A stretch of 64,000 nt of DNA, taken from positions 1 to 64,000 of the forward strand of contig PLZB01000026.1 of assembly GCA_003151955.1 (NCBI GenBank), read 5' to 3'. This DNA comes from Acidimicrobiaceae bacterium (GTDB lineage Bacteria > Actinomycetota > Acidimicrobiia > Acidimicrobiales > UBA8190). The translations under genes were made by a program, and so were the position numbers. The notes under the pieces are model-generated. The model ran no database searches. It saw nothing but the letters and a program-made list of their open reading frames with translations, and was not told the DNA's origin. Positions 16,720 through 25,187 of this stretch are shown piece by piece (position 1 is the stretch's first letter; every line of letters starts with the position of its first letter).

Positions 16720-17346
16720 GTGGACCTGCGGTCCCGCCTCGCCGCCATCCTGGCCGGCCTGGGGGTCGACGACAACGCCGCCGGGGCACTCTTCGACGAG
16801 CTGGCCGAGCGCTACGGCGAGCCGGTCCGGCACTATCACGTTCTCGGCCATGTCGAGGAGGTGCTGGGCTGGCTCGACGTGCTCGGTGAGGACCTGGAGG
16901 ACAGGACCGCGGTCGAGTTGGCGGCCTGGTTCCACGACGCCGTCTACGACCCGACCGCCTCCGACAACGAGGACCGCAGCGCCCGGCTGGCCGTCGACCG
17001 CCTCGGGGCCCTCGGCGTTCCCGACGCGCTGAGCGGGGAGGTGGCCCGGCTGGTCCGGTTGACCCGGACCCACCGGGCCGATCCCGCCGACCTCGACGGC
17101 GCCGTCCTACTCGACGCCGATCTGGCCGTCCTCGGATCGGCGCCAGACGACTACGACCGCTACCGGGCCGCCATCCGCCTCGAGTACGGCTTCGTGGCCG
17201 AGACCGAGTTCCGGCTGGGCCGAGCGGCCGTCCTCCGGAGTCTGGCGGAGGGATCCTGCTACCGGACCCCGACGGGGCGGGACCGGTTGGAGGCCCGGGC
17301 TCGGGCCAACATCGCCCGGGAGCTCGCCGACCTCGGCGGGGCGTGA
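16720..17346 (+). CDS. HD-superfamily metal-dependent phosphohydrolase
   Basis: 208 residues. Metal ligands of an HD domain are visible: HYHVLGHVEEVL (His), AAWFHDAVYD (His-Asp) and a downstream Asp in LLDADLAVLG. It matches the group of predicted HD phosphohydrolases of about 200 residues that often carry VYDP after the HD. The substrate is unknown, with nucleotides most likely. GTG at 16720 has no clear ribosome site. Confidence 0.75.
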   Translation: MDLRSRLAAILAGLGVDDNAAGALFDELAERYGEPVRHYHVLGHVEEVLGWLDVLGEDLEDRTAVELAAWFHDAVYDPTASDNEDRSARLAVDRLGALGVPDALSGEVARLVRLTRTHRADPADLDGAVLLDADLAVLGSAPDDYDRYRAAIRLEYGFVAETEFRLGRAAVLRSLAEGSCYRTPTGRDRLEARARANIARELADLGGA

Positions 17347-17375
17347 CACGGTCAGGGTCCCCCGGAGGTCATCAA

Positions 17376-17394
17376 GGACACCCGGGTGGTGTCC
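17376..17394 (+). terminator. Candidate hairpin after the HD gene
   Basis: GGACACC-CGGGT-GGTGTCC, a perfect 7-base stem with a 5-base loop, 30 bases after the HD stop. There is no following T-run, so factor-independent termination is uncertain. The rest of the 150-base gap to 17497 shows only the leaderless-type -10 at 17485. Confidence 0.35.
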
Positions 17395-17484
17395 GCGCCT
17401 ACCGCCCGTCCTCGGGGCCGGATGGCGGCCACGATGACAAGGACCGAGGCCACCAGGAGGGCGAGGAGAACGATGCCCCCGCTC

Positions 17485-17490
17485 TATGGT
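17485..17490 (+). promoter_or_regulatory. Leaderless-type -10 element
   Basis: TATGGT ends six bases before ATG 17497 of the oxidoreductase gene, with no Shine-Dalgarno sequence. It decides the start against the longer frame from 17386. Confidence 0.5.
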
Positions 17491-17496
17491 GTGCGG

Positions 17497-18486
17497 ATGG
17501 AGAAGCTCAGGATCGGCATCCTGGGAGCGGCCCGGATCGCCCCGGCCGCCGTCGTCGGCCCCGCCCACCGGCTCGAGGACGTCGAGGTGACGGTGGTGGC
17601 CGCCCGGGACGGGGATCGGGCCAGAGCCTTCGCCGGTCGCCACGGCATCCCCCGGAGCGTCGGCTCCTACCAGGCCGTCCTGGAGGACCCGACCGTCGAC
17701 GCCGTCTACAACCCCCTGCCGAACGGGCTCCACGGCCGCTGGACACTGGCCGCCCTGGCCGCCGGGAAGCACGTGCTGTGCGAGAAGCCCTTCACGGCCG
17801 ATGCCTCCGAGGCCCGGCAGGTGGCCGAGGCGGCCGAGGTCTCGGGACTGGTGGTGATGGAGGCCTTCCACTACCGCTACCACCCCCTCTTCGCCCGGGT
17901 CCTCGCCATCGTGGCATCGGGCGAGATCGGCACCGTGGAGCACATCGACGCGGCCATGTGCTTCCCCCTGCCCCGACCCTCGGACATCCGATGGCAACTG
18001 GAGCTGGCCGGCGGAGCCACCATGGACGCCGGCTGCTACGCCATCCACATGCTCCGGCACCTGGCCGGCGACGAGCCCCGGGTGGTCACGGCCCGGGCCA
18101 AACTCGCCAGGCCCGGGGTGGACCGGGCCATGCGAGCCGATTTCGTCCTCCCCGGGTCCCGGACCGGGCGGATCACCGCCTCCATGCTCTCGTCGGACAT
18201 CTTGAAGATGAGCGCCAGGGTCCGGGGCGACCGGGGCGCGATCCGGGTCTTCAACCCGGTGGCCCCCCAGTTCCTCCACCGCCTCTCGGTACGGACCGGC
18301 ACCACCAGACGGTCCGAGCAGGTCACCCACGATCCGACCTACCTGTTCCAGCTCCAGGCCTTCCGGGACGCGGTGCGGTCGGGGGGTCCGGTCATCACCG
18401 GACCGGCCGACTCGGTGGCAAACATGGAGGTCATCGACGCCTGTTACCGGGCCGCCGGGATGGAGCCCCGGCGGCCGACCGTCTGA
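17497..18486 (+). CDS. Gfo/Idh/MocA-family oxidoreductase
   Basis: 329 residues. The N-terminal Rossmann fold (IGILGAARIAPAAVVGPA) binds NAD(P); the signature CEKPFT near residue 94 carries the lysine that acts with the nicotinamide ring. The C-terminal alpha/beta sheet domain follows (EAFHYRYHPLF, GATMDAGCYAIHML). These enzymes oxidise or reduce sugars, inositols and related alcohols. It has its own promoter and is convergent with the toxin gene with a 4-base gap, so its role cannot be read from neighbours. Confidence 0.88.
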   Translation: MEKLRIGILGAARIAPAAVVGPAHRLEDVEVTVVAARDGDRARAFAGRHGIPRSVGSYQAVLEDPTVDAVYNPLPNGLHGRWTLAALAAGKHVLCEKPFTADASEARQVAEAAEVSGLVVMEAFHYRYHPLFARVLAIVASGEIGTVEHIDAAMCFPLPRPSDIRWQLELAGGATMDAGCYAIHMLRHLAGDEPRVVTARAKLARPGVDRAMRADFVLPGSRTGRITASMLSSDILKMSARVRGDRGAIRVFNPVAPQFLHRLSVRTGTTRRSEQVTHDPTYLFQLQAFRDAVRSGGPVITGPADSVANMEVIDACYRAAGMEPRRPTV

Positions 18487-18490
18487 CCGT

Positions 18491-18901
18491 TCAGATCAGC
18501 CCGGGGGCCTCGGCCGGGAGCCCGATCCGACGGGCCGCATCGAGGAGGCGCTCGTCGTAGGCGACGAATGCCTCGAGCTCCCGGTGGGTCACGGCCACGA
18601 TGTGCTCGGCCGTGGCGAGGTGGATGGCGTCGAGGGAGCGTAGGAGGGGAGCTGGGTAGCCGGCGGCCCGGGCGATCACCGCAGGCGACATGGTGACCAC
18701 CCCGATTCCGCTGAGCACTTCGGCGACGCGATCTGCTCGATCGGGAGCACTCCGGCGGGTGGCCCGAACCAGCTCCACCTCGATCAGCACGGACGAGAGC
18801 ACCTGCGCTCCGGACCTGGATGCCAACCATTTGGACAGGTCACCGCTGTATGCCTCGGGCCGTACGAGCTTCATGGCGGCGGACGTGTCGAAATAGATCA
18901 T
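18491..18901 (-). CDS. vapC: PIN-domain toxin (VapC family)
   Basis: 136 residues, typical of a VapC ribonuclease. The acidic metal-binding residues are seen in MIYFDTSAAMK (Asp5), LIEVELVRATR (Glu), RSLDAIHLATA (Asp) and AYDERLLDAA (Asp). It would cleave RNA, commonly tRNA or rRNA, unless bound by the antitoxin encoded just upstream (7 bases from stop to start). The pair forms a two-gene operon read from 19183. Confidence 0.88.
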   Translation of the reverse strand: MIYFDTSAAMKLVRPEAYSGDLSKWLASRSGAQVLSSVLIEVELVRATRRSAPDRADRVAEVLSGIGVVTMSPAVIARAAGYPAPLLRSLDAIHLATAEHIVAVTHRELEAFVAYDERLLDAARRIGLPAEAPGLI

Positions 18902-18907
18902 CCGGAC

Positions 18908-19183
18908 TTACCAGCGCCCGTCGCCGTACCGGTCCTCGAGGATCGCAGCCACTCCGTCGGAGTCCGAGCCGGTGACCTCCGAGTCAGAGAACAGGGGGAG
19001 TGCCCCTCGGGCCGGGCGCAATTCGTCAGCCTCGATCAGCACGCCCAGGGGATTGGGCTCAGCGGGCTCGATGATTGCAACCCGAGTTCCGTTCCGGGTG
19101 ATCGCTACCCGCTCGCCCATCTCGACCCGGGCCAGGACGTCGGCGGTGTGCTGATTCAACTCACGAATCGGGACCTGCCGCAT
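18908..19183 (-). CDS. vapB: Antitoxin of the Phd/YefM type
   Basis: 91 residues. The N-terminal DNA-binding fold of the Phd/YefM family is seen in VPIRELNQHTADVLARVEMG and RVAITRNGTRVAIIEP. The C-terminal half is acidic (SDSEVTGSDSDGVAAIL) and should wrap and block the toxin. It is likely to repress its own operon through the repeats that overlap the promoter. ATG follows TACACT by six bases, so the transcript appears leaderless. Confidence 0.85.
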   Translation of the reverse strand: MRQVPIRELNQHTADVLARVEMGERVAITRNGTRVAIIEPAEPNPLGVLIEADELRPARGALPLFSDSEVTGSDSDGVAAILEDRYGDGRW

Positions 19184-19189
19184 GGGAAC

Positions 19190-19212
19190 AGTGTACTACG
19201 ACATCGTACTAC
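19190..19212 (-). promoter_or_regulatory. Promoter and repeat operator of the toxin-antitoxin operon
   Basis: The minus strand -10 is TACACT (19190-19195), six bases before the antitoxin ATG. Overlapping it on the plus strand are two copies of GTACTAC (19193-19199 and 19206-19212) 13 bases apart, and between them the inverted repeat TACGA-CA-TCGTA (19197-19208). This is a natural binding site for the antitoxin or the complex. Confidence 0.5.
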
Positions 19213-19219
19213 CACGGCC

Positions 19220-19687
19220 TCAGAAGATCCCGGCCTCCAGCCCCGCCGCCAGCGTCGCTCCCAGATCGGCGGCCCGCTCCCCGTCCTCGGGGGCGATGGA
19301 CCCCACCACCGTCACCGGGGGCAGGGCCCGCCGCCAGCGGAGCCCGGTGGCGATCCGCTCGACGCGGGTCACGGCCCCGTCGACATCGGTGTCCCCCTTC
19401 ACGAGGAGGGCCCAGGGGAGGCCGACGGTCCGATCGAGGCAGGGGTGGTAGATCCGTTCCAGGAAGTCCTGGGTCATGCCGGCCATCGAGCCGAAGCGGG
19501 CCGGAGTGGCGAGGAGGAGGGCCCCGGCGGCCAGGACGGCATCGGGACCGGCCTGATGCGCGTCGAGGACCTGGACCTCGACCCCGGGGACGTCGCGGCG
19601 GGCGGCGCCGACGGCCAGGTCACAGAGCAGCCGGGTCGAGCCCTGCCGGGAGTGGACGACCACCAGGAGGCGGGGCGGGGGCGCCAT
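19220..19687 (-). CDS. Flavodoxin-like NAD(P)H:FMN reductase
   Basis: 155 residues with a flavodoxin-like fold: the phosphate loop VVHSRQGSTRLLCDL near residue 11 and the flavin-ring loop LLLATPARFGSMAGMTQDFLERI near 65-85 match the WrbA/FMN-reductase group. It would reduce FMN or quinones. It has a leaderless-type TACCAT (19694-19699) six bases before ATG and ends 36 bases before the antitoxin gene, but that operon has its own promoter. Confidence 0.75.
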   Translation of the reverse strand: MAPPPRLLVVVHSRQGSTRLLCDLAVGAARRDVPGVEVQVLDAHQAGPDAVLAAGALLLATPARFGSMAGMTQDFLERIYHPCLDRTVGLPWALLVKGDTDVDGAVTRVERIATGLRWRRALPPVTVVGSIAPEDGERAADLGATLAAGLEAGIF

Positions 19688-19738
19688 CCCCGGATGGTAG
19701 GCGGAAACAGGCTGCGCTGGTCCGGTGTTGGGGAACCC

Positions 19739-21205
19739 ATGGACGACGCACCCGAACCCCGCCGGTTTCCGCCCTGGGCGCTGCTCGCCGTGGTCTGCAT
19801 CGGGCAGTTCATGGTCGTCCTCGACGTCTCCATCGTGAACGTGGCCCTGCCCGCCATCCAGCGGGACCTGAAGCTGTCGACGGCGGGCCTCCAGTGGATC
19901 CTCAACGCCTACGCCCTTGCCTTCGGAGGGTTCCTCCTCCTCGGGGGTCGGGCCGGGGACCTCTTCGGGCGGAAGCGGATGTTCGTCGTCGGGCTGGCCC
20001 TCTTCGCCGGCGCCAGCCTGGTCTGCGCCCTGGCCCAGGACCAGGCCACCCTGGTGGCGGCCCGGGCCCTCCAGGGTCTCGGCGGTGCGGTCCTCTCACC
20101 GGCCACCCTGACCATGATCACCACCAGCTACACCGATCCCAAGGAACGGGGGCGGGCCCTCGGGCTGTGGAGTGCCATGGCCGCCGCCGGCGGGGCCTCC
20201 GGGGCCCTTCTCGGGGGCGTCCTCACCGACCTGCTGTCGTGGCGGTGGATCTTCCTCATCAACGTCCCCATCGGACTCCTCACCATCGCCGCGGCCAAGG
20301 CCGTCCTGACGGAGTCGAAGGGGCAGACCACCCGGGACAGCCTCGACGTCCTCGGGGCCGTCACCGTGACCGGGGGCCTGGTGGCCTTCGTCTACGCCGT
20401 CGTCGGCACCGACACCCATCCCTGGGGGTCGGCCGCCACCCTCGTCCCTCTGGCCGTCTCCGCCGTGCTCCTGGCCGCCTTCGCCGTGGTGGAGACCCGG
20501 CCAGGGCGGGTCGTCCTCGTCCCCTTCCGGCTCTTCCGGTCCCGGGCCCTCACCGGAGCCAATCTGGCCATGCTGATGCTGGGGGGATCGATGTTCTCGA
20601 TGTGGCTCTTCCTGTCTCTCTACATGCAGGACGTGCTTGGCTTCAGCCCCCTGCGGGCTGGGGTCGGCTTCCTGCCCCAGACCCTGGCCATCGTGATCGG
20701 CGCCCAGATCAGCTCCCGGCTGGTGGCCCGGGTCGGGCCCCGGATCCTCCTCGTCGCCGGGGTGGCCCTGGCCGCCTTGGGTCTGGCCTGGCTGTCCCGG
20801 GTCACCGCCGGCGACACCTCCTGGACGGTGGCCTTCTGGGGCGGGACGGTGGCCACCTTCGGGATGGGCATCGCCTTCACACCGCTGGCCTACGCGGCGA
20901 CCACCGGGGTGGAGCCCCAACAGGCCGGGCTGGCGTCGGGACTCCTGAATTCGGCCCGTCAGGTGGGGGGATCCCTCGGTCTTGCCGTCCTGGCCACCCT
21001 GGCCGCCAGCCGAACCGGGGCACTGCGGGCCGCCCATGTGGCCCCCCGGGTGGCTCAGACGGCGGGCTTCTCCCGGGCCTTCACGATCGCGGCCGGGGTG
21101 GCCTTGGCCGGCGTGGCCTTCGGGCTCCTGGTCCCGCCGCCGGCCCGACCGGCGGAGGCCGCCGTCAGCCCGGCCCCGGCCCTGGCCCTCGAGGCCGAGA
21201 GGTGA
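19739..21205 (+). CDS. MFS drug efflux transporter, DHA2 (EmrB/QacA) type
   Basis: 488 residues with about 14 membrane spans. Family motifs: CIGQFMVVLDVSIVNVALPAI in span 1 (motif D1), GGRAGDLFGRKRMFVVG (motif A), ALQGLGGAVLSPATL (motif B) and GASGALLGGVLTDLLSWRWIFLIN (motif C), the antiporter signature. It should expel lipophilic drugs in exchange for protons. GGGGAA before ATG 19739 supports the start; the frame is open upstream to 19148 without coding character. Its last 41 bases overlap the convergent protease gene. Confidence 0.92.
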   Translation: MDDAPEPRRFPPWALLAVVCIGQFMVVLDVSIVNVALPAIQRDLKLSTAGLQWILNAYALAFGGFLLLGGRAGDLFGRKRMFVVGLALFAGASLVCALAQDQATLVAARALQGLGGAVLSPATLTMITTSYTDPKERGRALGLWSAMAAAGGASGALLGGVLTDLLSWRWIFLINVPIGLLTIAAAKAVLTESKGQTTRDSLDVLGAVTVTGGLVAFVYAVVGTDTHPWGSAATLVPLAVSAVLLAAFAVVETRPGRVVLVPFRLFRSRALTGANLAMLMLGGSMFSMWLFLSLYMQDVLGFSPLRAGVGFLPQTLAIVIGAQISSRLVARVGPRILLVAGVALAALGLAWLSRVTAGDTSWTVAFWGGTVATFGMGIAFTPLAYAATTGVEPQQAGLASGLLNSARQVGGSLGLAVLATLAASRTGALRAAHVAPRVAQTAGFSRAFTIAAGVALAGVAFGLLVPPPARPAEAAVSPAPALALEAER

Positions 21206-22646
21206 GGGCGGCCCGGTAGCGGCGCACCAATTCGAACGTGACGGCAGTGCCGGCGGCCAGCAGCACGAGGAGGACACCGACAAGAACCCCGTGACCGGCC
21301 TGTCTTCCGGCCGGTCCCAGGGCCGGGACCGGGGTGACGACAACGGCCTGCCGGCCCCCGGAGGCCGCCGACGGCGCCGGGGCCGGGCCCGGCCGCAGGG
21401 GCTCAGTCGGCGCCGGGTTCGGGGTCGAGGTCACCGAGCCTCCGGCCGCCACGACCGGCGCCGGGGGGGACGGTGACACCGGGGTCGCAGTGCTCGGGGC
21501 TGTCGTCAGCGTGGTCTGGACGGGCCGGCCGGGTCCGGCGGTGGTCCCGGTCGGGGGGGAGGGGACCAGCCGGGCCGCGGCGGCCATGGCGGCGGCGGTG
21601 TCGAGGAAGCCTGAACAATCGATCCCGCAGGAACCCATGGCCGGGGGATGCGTGGCCGAGCCCAGGATCGTCCGGACGGCCTGGGTCGGGTCGAGCCCCC
21701 GGCCCAGGAGGAGGGCCAGCGTCCCGGTGACGAAGGGCGTGGCCATGGAGGTCCCCTCGTCGGTGGTGACGCATGAGGTGGGGTCGGCCGCCGTCCAGTA
21801 GGTGGAGAGGATCTCGTCGGGGTCGGCCCGTCCGCAGGTCGGGGTGGAGGGTCCGGCCGGATCGTCGCCCCCGGGGGCGGCCAGTCCCCACATGGCCGAG
21901 GTCACCCGGTTGGAGTACGACGCGATCCCCCCCGTCGGACCGGTGGCGGCGACCACGATGGCGTGGTCCTGCGAGAAGTCGGTGTTGCTGATACCGAGAC
22001 CGAGGAGCCCGTTGCCGTTGTTCCCGGCCGCCACCACGGCGACGGCTCCGTGGCTCCAGGCGTACTCCAGGCCGGACGAGAGCCCCGAGGTGCCGCCCAA
22101 GAGGGAGATCTGGTCCCCGAGGCTGAGGTTCACCACCCTGGCCCCGTGGTCGACGACCCAGCGGATCCCGGCGACCACGTCGCTGATCGATCCGGTCCCG
22201 GTGCAGTCGAGGACCTTGGCCACCACGAGCTCGGCCGAGGGGGCCACCCCCGACACGGCCACCTGGCCCGAGGCGGCCGCGATCCCGGCCACGTGGGTCC
22301 CGTGGCCGAAGTCGTCCCCGGCGGTGGGATCCTGGCTGGCGGTGGCGCACCCGGAGCTGGGCTGGCTGAGGATGGTCGTGGCGGCCACGACCCTGCCCTG
22401 GAGATCCTCCTGGGACAGGTCCACGCCGGTGTCGACGATCCCGATCCTGACCCCGACGCCGGTGCCCTCAGCCCAGGCCGTCGGGGCTCCGACGGCGGCG
22501 AGCCCCCACTGGTAGGACGAGTCGGCAGCCGCCGCGGCCCGGTCGGTACCGGCCAGGACGACAGTCGCGGTCGCGGCCAGGACGAGGACGACGGCCGGAG
22601 CCAGCCGGCTCCTGCCCAGCCCCATCCCCCTCGAGACCGAAGTCAC
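21165..22646 (-). CDS. Secreted subtilisin-like serine protease, membrane-anchored
   Basis: 493 residues. A signal peptide (RLAPAVVLVLAATATVVLAG, ending near AAAAA-DSS) leads to an S8 peptidase domain with a complete triad: Asp72 (GIVDTGVD), His118 (GHGTHVAG) and Ser300 (GTSMATP), with the oxyanion Asn in AAGNNG. A Pro/Thr-rich linker (about 345-440) and a C-terminal membrane span (about 450-472, GVLVGVLLVLLAAGTAV) follow, then a short basic tail. This is the architecture of mycosins, but no type VII secretion gene is nearby. GTG 22646 is chosen for GGAGGAAC four bases upstream. Confidence 0.9.
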   Translation of the reverse strand: MTSVSRGMGLGRSRLAPAVVLVLAATATVVLAGTDRAAAAADSSYQWGLAAVGAPTAWAEGTGVGVRIGIVDTGVDLSQEDLQGRVVAATTILSQPSSGCATASQDPTAGDDFGHGTHVAGIAAASGQVAVSGVAPSAELVVAKVLDCTGTGSISDVVAGIRWVVDHGARVVNLSLGDQISLLGGTSGLSSGLEYAWSHGAVAVVAAGNNGNGLLGLGISNTDFSQDHAIVVAATGPTGGIASYSNRVTSAMWGLAAPGGDDPAGPSTPTCGRADPDEILSTYWTAADPTSCVTTDEGTSMATPFVTGTLALLLGRGLDPTQAVRTILGSATHPPAMGSCGIDCSGFLDTAAAMAAAARLVPSPPTGTTAGPGRPVQTTLTTAPSTATPVSPSPPAPVVAAGGSVTSTPNPAPTEPLRPGPAPAPSAASGGRQAVVVTPVPALGPAGRQAGHGVLVGVLLVLLAAGTAVTFELVRRYRAALTSRPRGPGPGPG

Positions 22647-22755
22647 GGCAGTTCCTCCAGATGCTCGTCGTGGGACGTCCCGGAGAACCGGTCGCCACTC
22701 CGGGAACGGTGGAGAGCCGAGGACCTTGCACACCCGGGGCATGCCAGACTTTCCC

Positions 22756-22769
22756 GGGGCCCGGGCCCC
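22756..22769. repeat. Perfect GC palindrome in the divergent leader
   Basis: GGGGCCCGGGCCCC, a perfect 14-base palindrome, 16 bases before the ATG of the repeat-protein gene. It could form a strong mRNA hairpin just upstream of the GAGGGGAG ribosome site. The rest of the 139-base divergent gap shows no recognisable promoter. Confidence 0.3.
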
Positions 22770-22785
22770 TATCGAGGGGAGCCAG

Positions 22786-24555
22786 ATGAGACCAGGGCGT
22801 GGGATCACGAAGGTGGCGGCGGCAGCCCTGGCCGGTGCCCTCCTGCTCGTTCTCCCGAACGGCACGGCCCGAGCCGGACCGCCGGCTCCAACGGGGCCGA
22901 TGCTGGTCCTCAACCAGGGCACCGGCACCATCACCGGCTACCCGGCCGGCGCCCACGGCGACCTCGCTCCCACCTCCCTGCTCAGCCTGGCCGGGGGGTC
23001 GAATCCGTACCAGATGGTGTTCGATCCCTCGGGGAACGTCTGGGTCATCGAGGGGGGGACGAACACCCTGGTCGAGTACGCGTCGGCCCAGTTGGCCGAC
23101 GGGAGCCCGACCCCCCACGTGACCATCTCGAGCAGCGGGTCCTCCAGTCTCACCAACCCCATGTCCCTCGTCTTCGACGGGGCCGGTGACGCCTGGGTCC
23201 TCAACTGCGGAAACGCCACCGTCGTCGAGTTCACTGCCGCCCAACTGGCCCAGTCGGGCAGCCCCACCCCGGTCGTCACCCTCTCCAACAACGGCACCAC
23301 CTTCTCCGGCGACTACAGCCTGACCATGGACGCCGCCGGCGACCTCTGGACGGCCGACTACGGCACCGACGCCGTGATCGAGTTCCTGCCCTCCCAGATC
23401 GCCGCCTCGGGCGCCCCGGCCGCCCACGTCACCCTCTCCGCCACCGGGTCGAGCCTCGTCGGTCCGACCGGGCTCACCTTCGACCTTGGCGGCGACCTCT
23501 GGGTGGCGAACACGGACAACTCCACCGTCGTCGAGTTCCCGCCCGCCGACCTGGCCGCCTCCGGGACCCCCACCCCGGCGGTCACCCTGCACGACGACGG
23601 GTCGGGCAGCATCAGCGCGCCCCACAACCTCGGGATCGACCGGGCCGGGGACCTCTGGGTGGCGAGCACCGGGACCAACGCCGCCAGCGGGTACACCCCG
23701 GCCCAACTGGTCACCGGGGCACCCGTCCCGGCCGAGGAGCTCCGGGGCGTCGACACCGAACTCGGCAGTCCGGTCAGCATCCTCTTCCCGCCGCCGGCCG
23801 GGACCGCCGGCTACCGGTTCGTGGCCGGCGACGGAGGGATCTTCGCCTACGGCGACGCTGGCTTCTACGGGTCGACCGGATCCATCCGCATCAGCCAACC
23901 CATGGTGGGGATGGCCGCCACCCCCGACGACCTGGGCTACTGGGAGGTCGCCGCCGACGGGGGGATCTTCGCCTACGGCGACGCCCAGTTCTACGGCTCG
24001 ACGGGCTCCATCCACCTGCAGCGGCCGGTGGTCGGGATGGCGGCCACCCCCGACGGGAAGGGCTACTGGCTGGTGGCCTCCGACGGGGGGATCTTCGCCT
24101 ACGGCAACGCCACCTTCTACGGTTCGACCGGATCGCTCACTCTCAACCGGCCCGTGGTGGGCATGGCCGCCACCCCCGACGGCAGGGGCTACTGGCTGGT
24201 GGCCTCCGACGGGGGGATCTTCGACTACGGCAACGCCGGCTTCTACGGCTCGACCGGATCGCTCACTCTCAACCGGCCCGTGGTGGGCATGGCGGCCACC
24301 GCCGACGGGAGGGGCTACTGGTTGGTGGCCTCCGACGGGGGGATCTTCGCCTACGGCGACGCCACCTTCTACGGGTCGACGGGCTCGATCAGCCTGCGGG
24401 AGCCCATGGTCGGGATGGCCGCCACCCCCGACGGGAGGGGCTACTGGTTGGTGGCGGCGGACGGGGGGATCTTCGCCTACGGCGACGCCCCCTTCCTCGG
24501 CTCGATGGGCTCCGCCAACATCGGGGAGGCCATCGTGGGCATCGAGGGCGACTGA
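22786..24555 (+). CDS. Secreted beta-propeller protein with 42-residue C-terminal repeats
   Basis: 589 residues. A signal peptide covers about 1-30 (VAAAALAGALLLVLPNGTARA). Residues about 35-325 hold NHL-like propeller blades (GNVWVIEGGTNTLVEYA, GDLWTADYGTDAVIEF and similar). Residues 342-589 are five full and one partial copy of a 42-residue unit of the form GYWLVASDGGIFAYGDAxFYG-STGS-VVGMAATPDG, frequent in Acidimicrobiia surface proteins. The role is unknown; surface adhesion or binding is likely. GAGGGGAG four bases before ATG decides the start. It is divergent from the protease, and its last 79 bases overlap the convergent TetR gene. Confidence 0.8.
   Translation: MRPGRGITKVAAAALAGALLLVLPNGTARAGPPAPTGPMLVLNQGTGTITGYPAGAHGDLAPTSLLSLAGGSNPYQMVFDPSGNVWVIEGGTNTLVEYASAQLADGSPTPHVTISSSGSSSLTNPMSLVFDGAGDAWVLNCGNATVVEFTAAQLAQSGSPTPVVTLSNNGTTFSGDYSLTMDAAGDLWTADYGTDAVIEFLPSQIAASGAPAAHVTLSATGSSLVGPTGLTFDLGGDLWVANTDNSTVVEFPPADLAASGTPTPAVTLHDDGSGSISAPHNLGIDRAGDLWVASTGTNAASGYTPAQLVTGAPVPAEELRGVDTELGSPVSILFPPPAGTAGYRFVAGDGGIFAYGDAGFYGSTGSIRISQPMVGMAATPDDLGYWEVAADGGIFAYGDAQFYGSTGSIHLQRPVVGMAATPDGKGYWLVASDGGIFAYGNATFYGSTGSLTLNRPVVGMAATPDGRGYWLVASDGGIFDYGNAGFYGSTGSLTLNRPVVGMAATADGRGYWLVASDGGIFAYGDATFYGSTGSISLREPMVGMAATPDGRGYWLVAADGGIFAYGDAPFLGSMGSANIGEAIVGIEGD
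23809..24552 (+). repeat. 126-base tandem repeat inside the secreted protein gene
   Basis: Five complete 126-base units and a 114-base sixth encode the 42-residue repeats. Units three to five are most alike, which suggests recent internal duplication. Confidence 0.8.
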
Positions 24556-25187
24556 AGGACGGCGGTGACGAGGGCCCGGGTGCTGAACTCGAAGACCTCG
24601 GTCCGGAGGGCGGGCCGGGCCAGGGCGGCCACCACCGCCTCGTCGAGACCGGCCGATCCGACGGCGCTCCGCCAGGCCCCGTCGTCGACGAGCTGGGCCG
24701 GGAGCCGGGCGGCCCGACGCTCGAGGACGACCGACCCGACCACGTGGAGCTGGATGGCGTGGACCCCGAGGGCGATCGACTCCGGGTCGAGCGAGGCAGC
24801 GGCGAGCTCGGCGGCCAGGACGGCCCGGGCCCCGAGGAACACCCGGGACGTCAGTCCCCGGTCGCTGATCAGCTCGATGACGTGGCTGTGGGCCAGGAGC
24901 TGGTCGTGGAGCGTCGAGGCCACCGACTCCAACCGGGCCTGGGGAGTCGACCCGACCGGCTCGATGGCTCCCATCTCGGCGATGGCCTCCTCGACGACGG
25001 CGTCGAGGAGGGCCTCCCGGTTCCCGACGTGCCAGTAGATGGCGGTGACGGCCACCCCCAGCTCGGCGGCCAGCTTCCGCATGCTGAGGGCGTCGGGGCC
25101 CCCCTCCTCGACCAGCCTGAGGGCGACGGCCACGATCCCCCCCGGCGTCAGGGGGTCACGAGCCGGCGGCATCGGGCCCGGCGTCAT
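24477..25187 (-). CDS. TetR-family transcriptional regulator
   Basis: 236 residues. The N-terminal helix-turn-helix is plain (ALSMRKLAAELGVAVTAIYW, HVGNREALLDAVV, about residues 34-66), followed by a helical ligand-binding domain of the TetR C-terminal type. It is the last gene of the catabolic operon, starting 32 bases inside the end of the KshA-like gene. It probably represses the operon at the palindrome near 29196 until a substrate or CoA ester binds. The C-terminal 26 codons overlap the convergent gene. Confidence 0.88.
   Translation of the reverse strand: MTPGPMPPARDPLTPGGIVAVALRLVEEGGPDALSMRKLAAELGVAVTAIYWHVGNREALLDAVVEEAIAEMGAIEPVGSTPQARLESVASTLHDQLLAHSHVIELISDRGLTSRVFLGARAVLAAELAAASLDPESIALGVHAIQLHVVGSVVLERRAARLPAQLVDDGAWRSAVGSAGLDEAVVAALARPALRTEVFEFSTRALVTAVLQSPSMPTMASPMLAEPIEPRKGASP

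Noticed and set aside
18491-19212. Toxin-antitoxin pair as the edge of a mobile element or defence island.
   Set aside because: No integrase, transposase, att-like repeat or change in codon use was seen around it; the neighbours are ordinary chromosomal genes.
21165-22646. Mycosin of a type VII secretion system.
   Set aside because: Architecture fits, but no EccC, EccB, EccD or WXG100 gene is present in the window.
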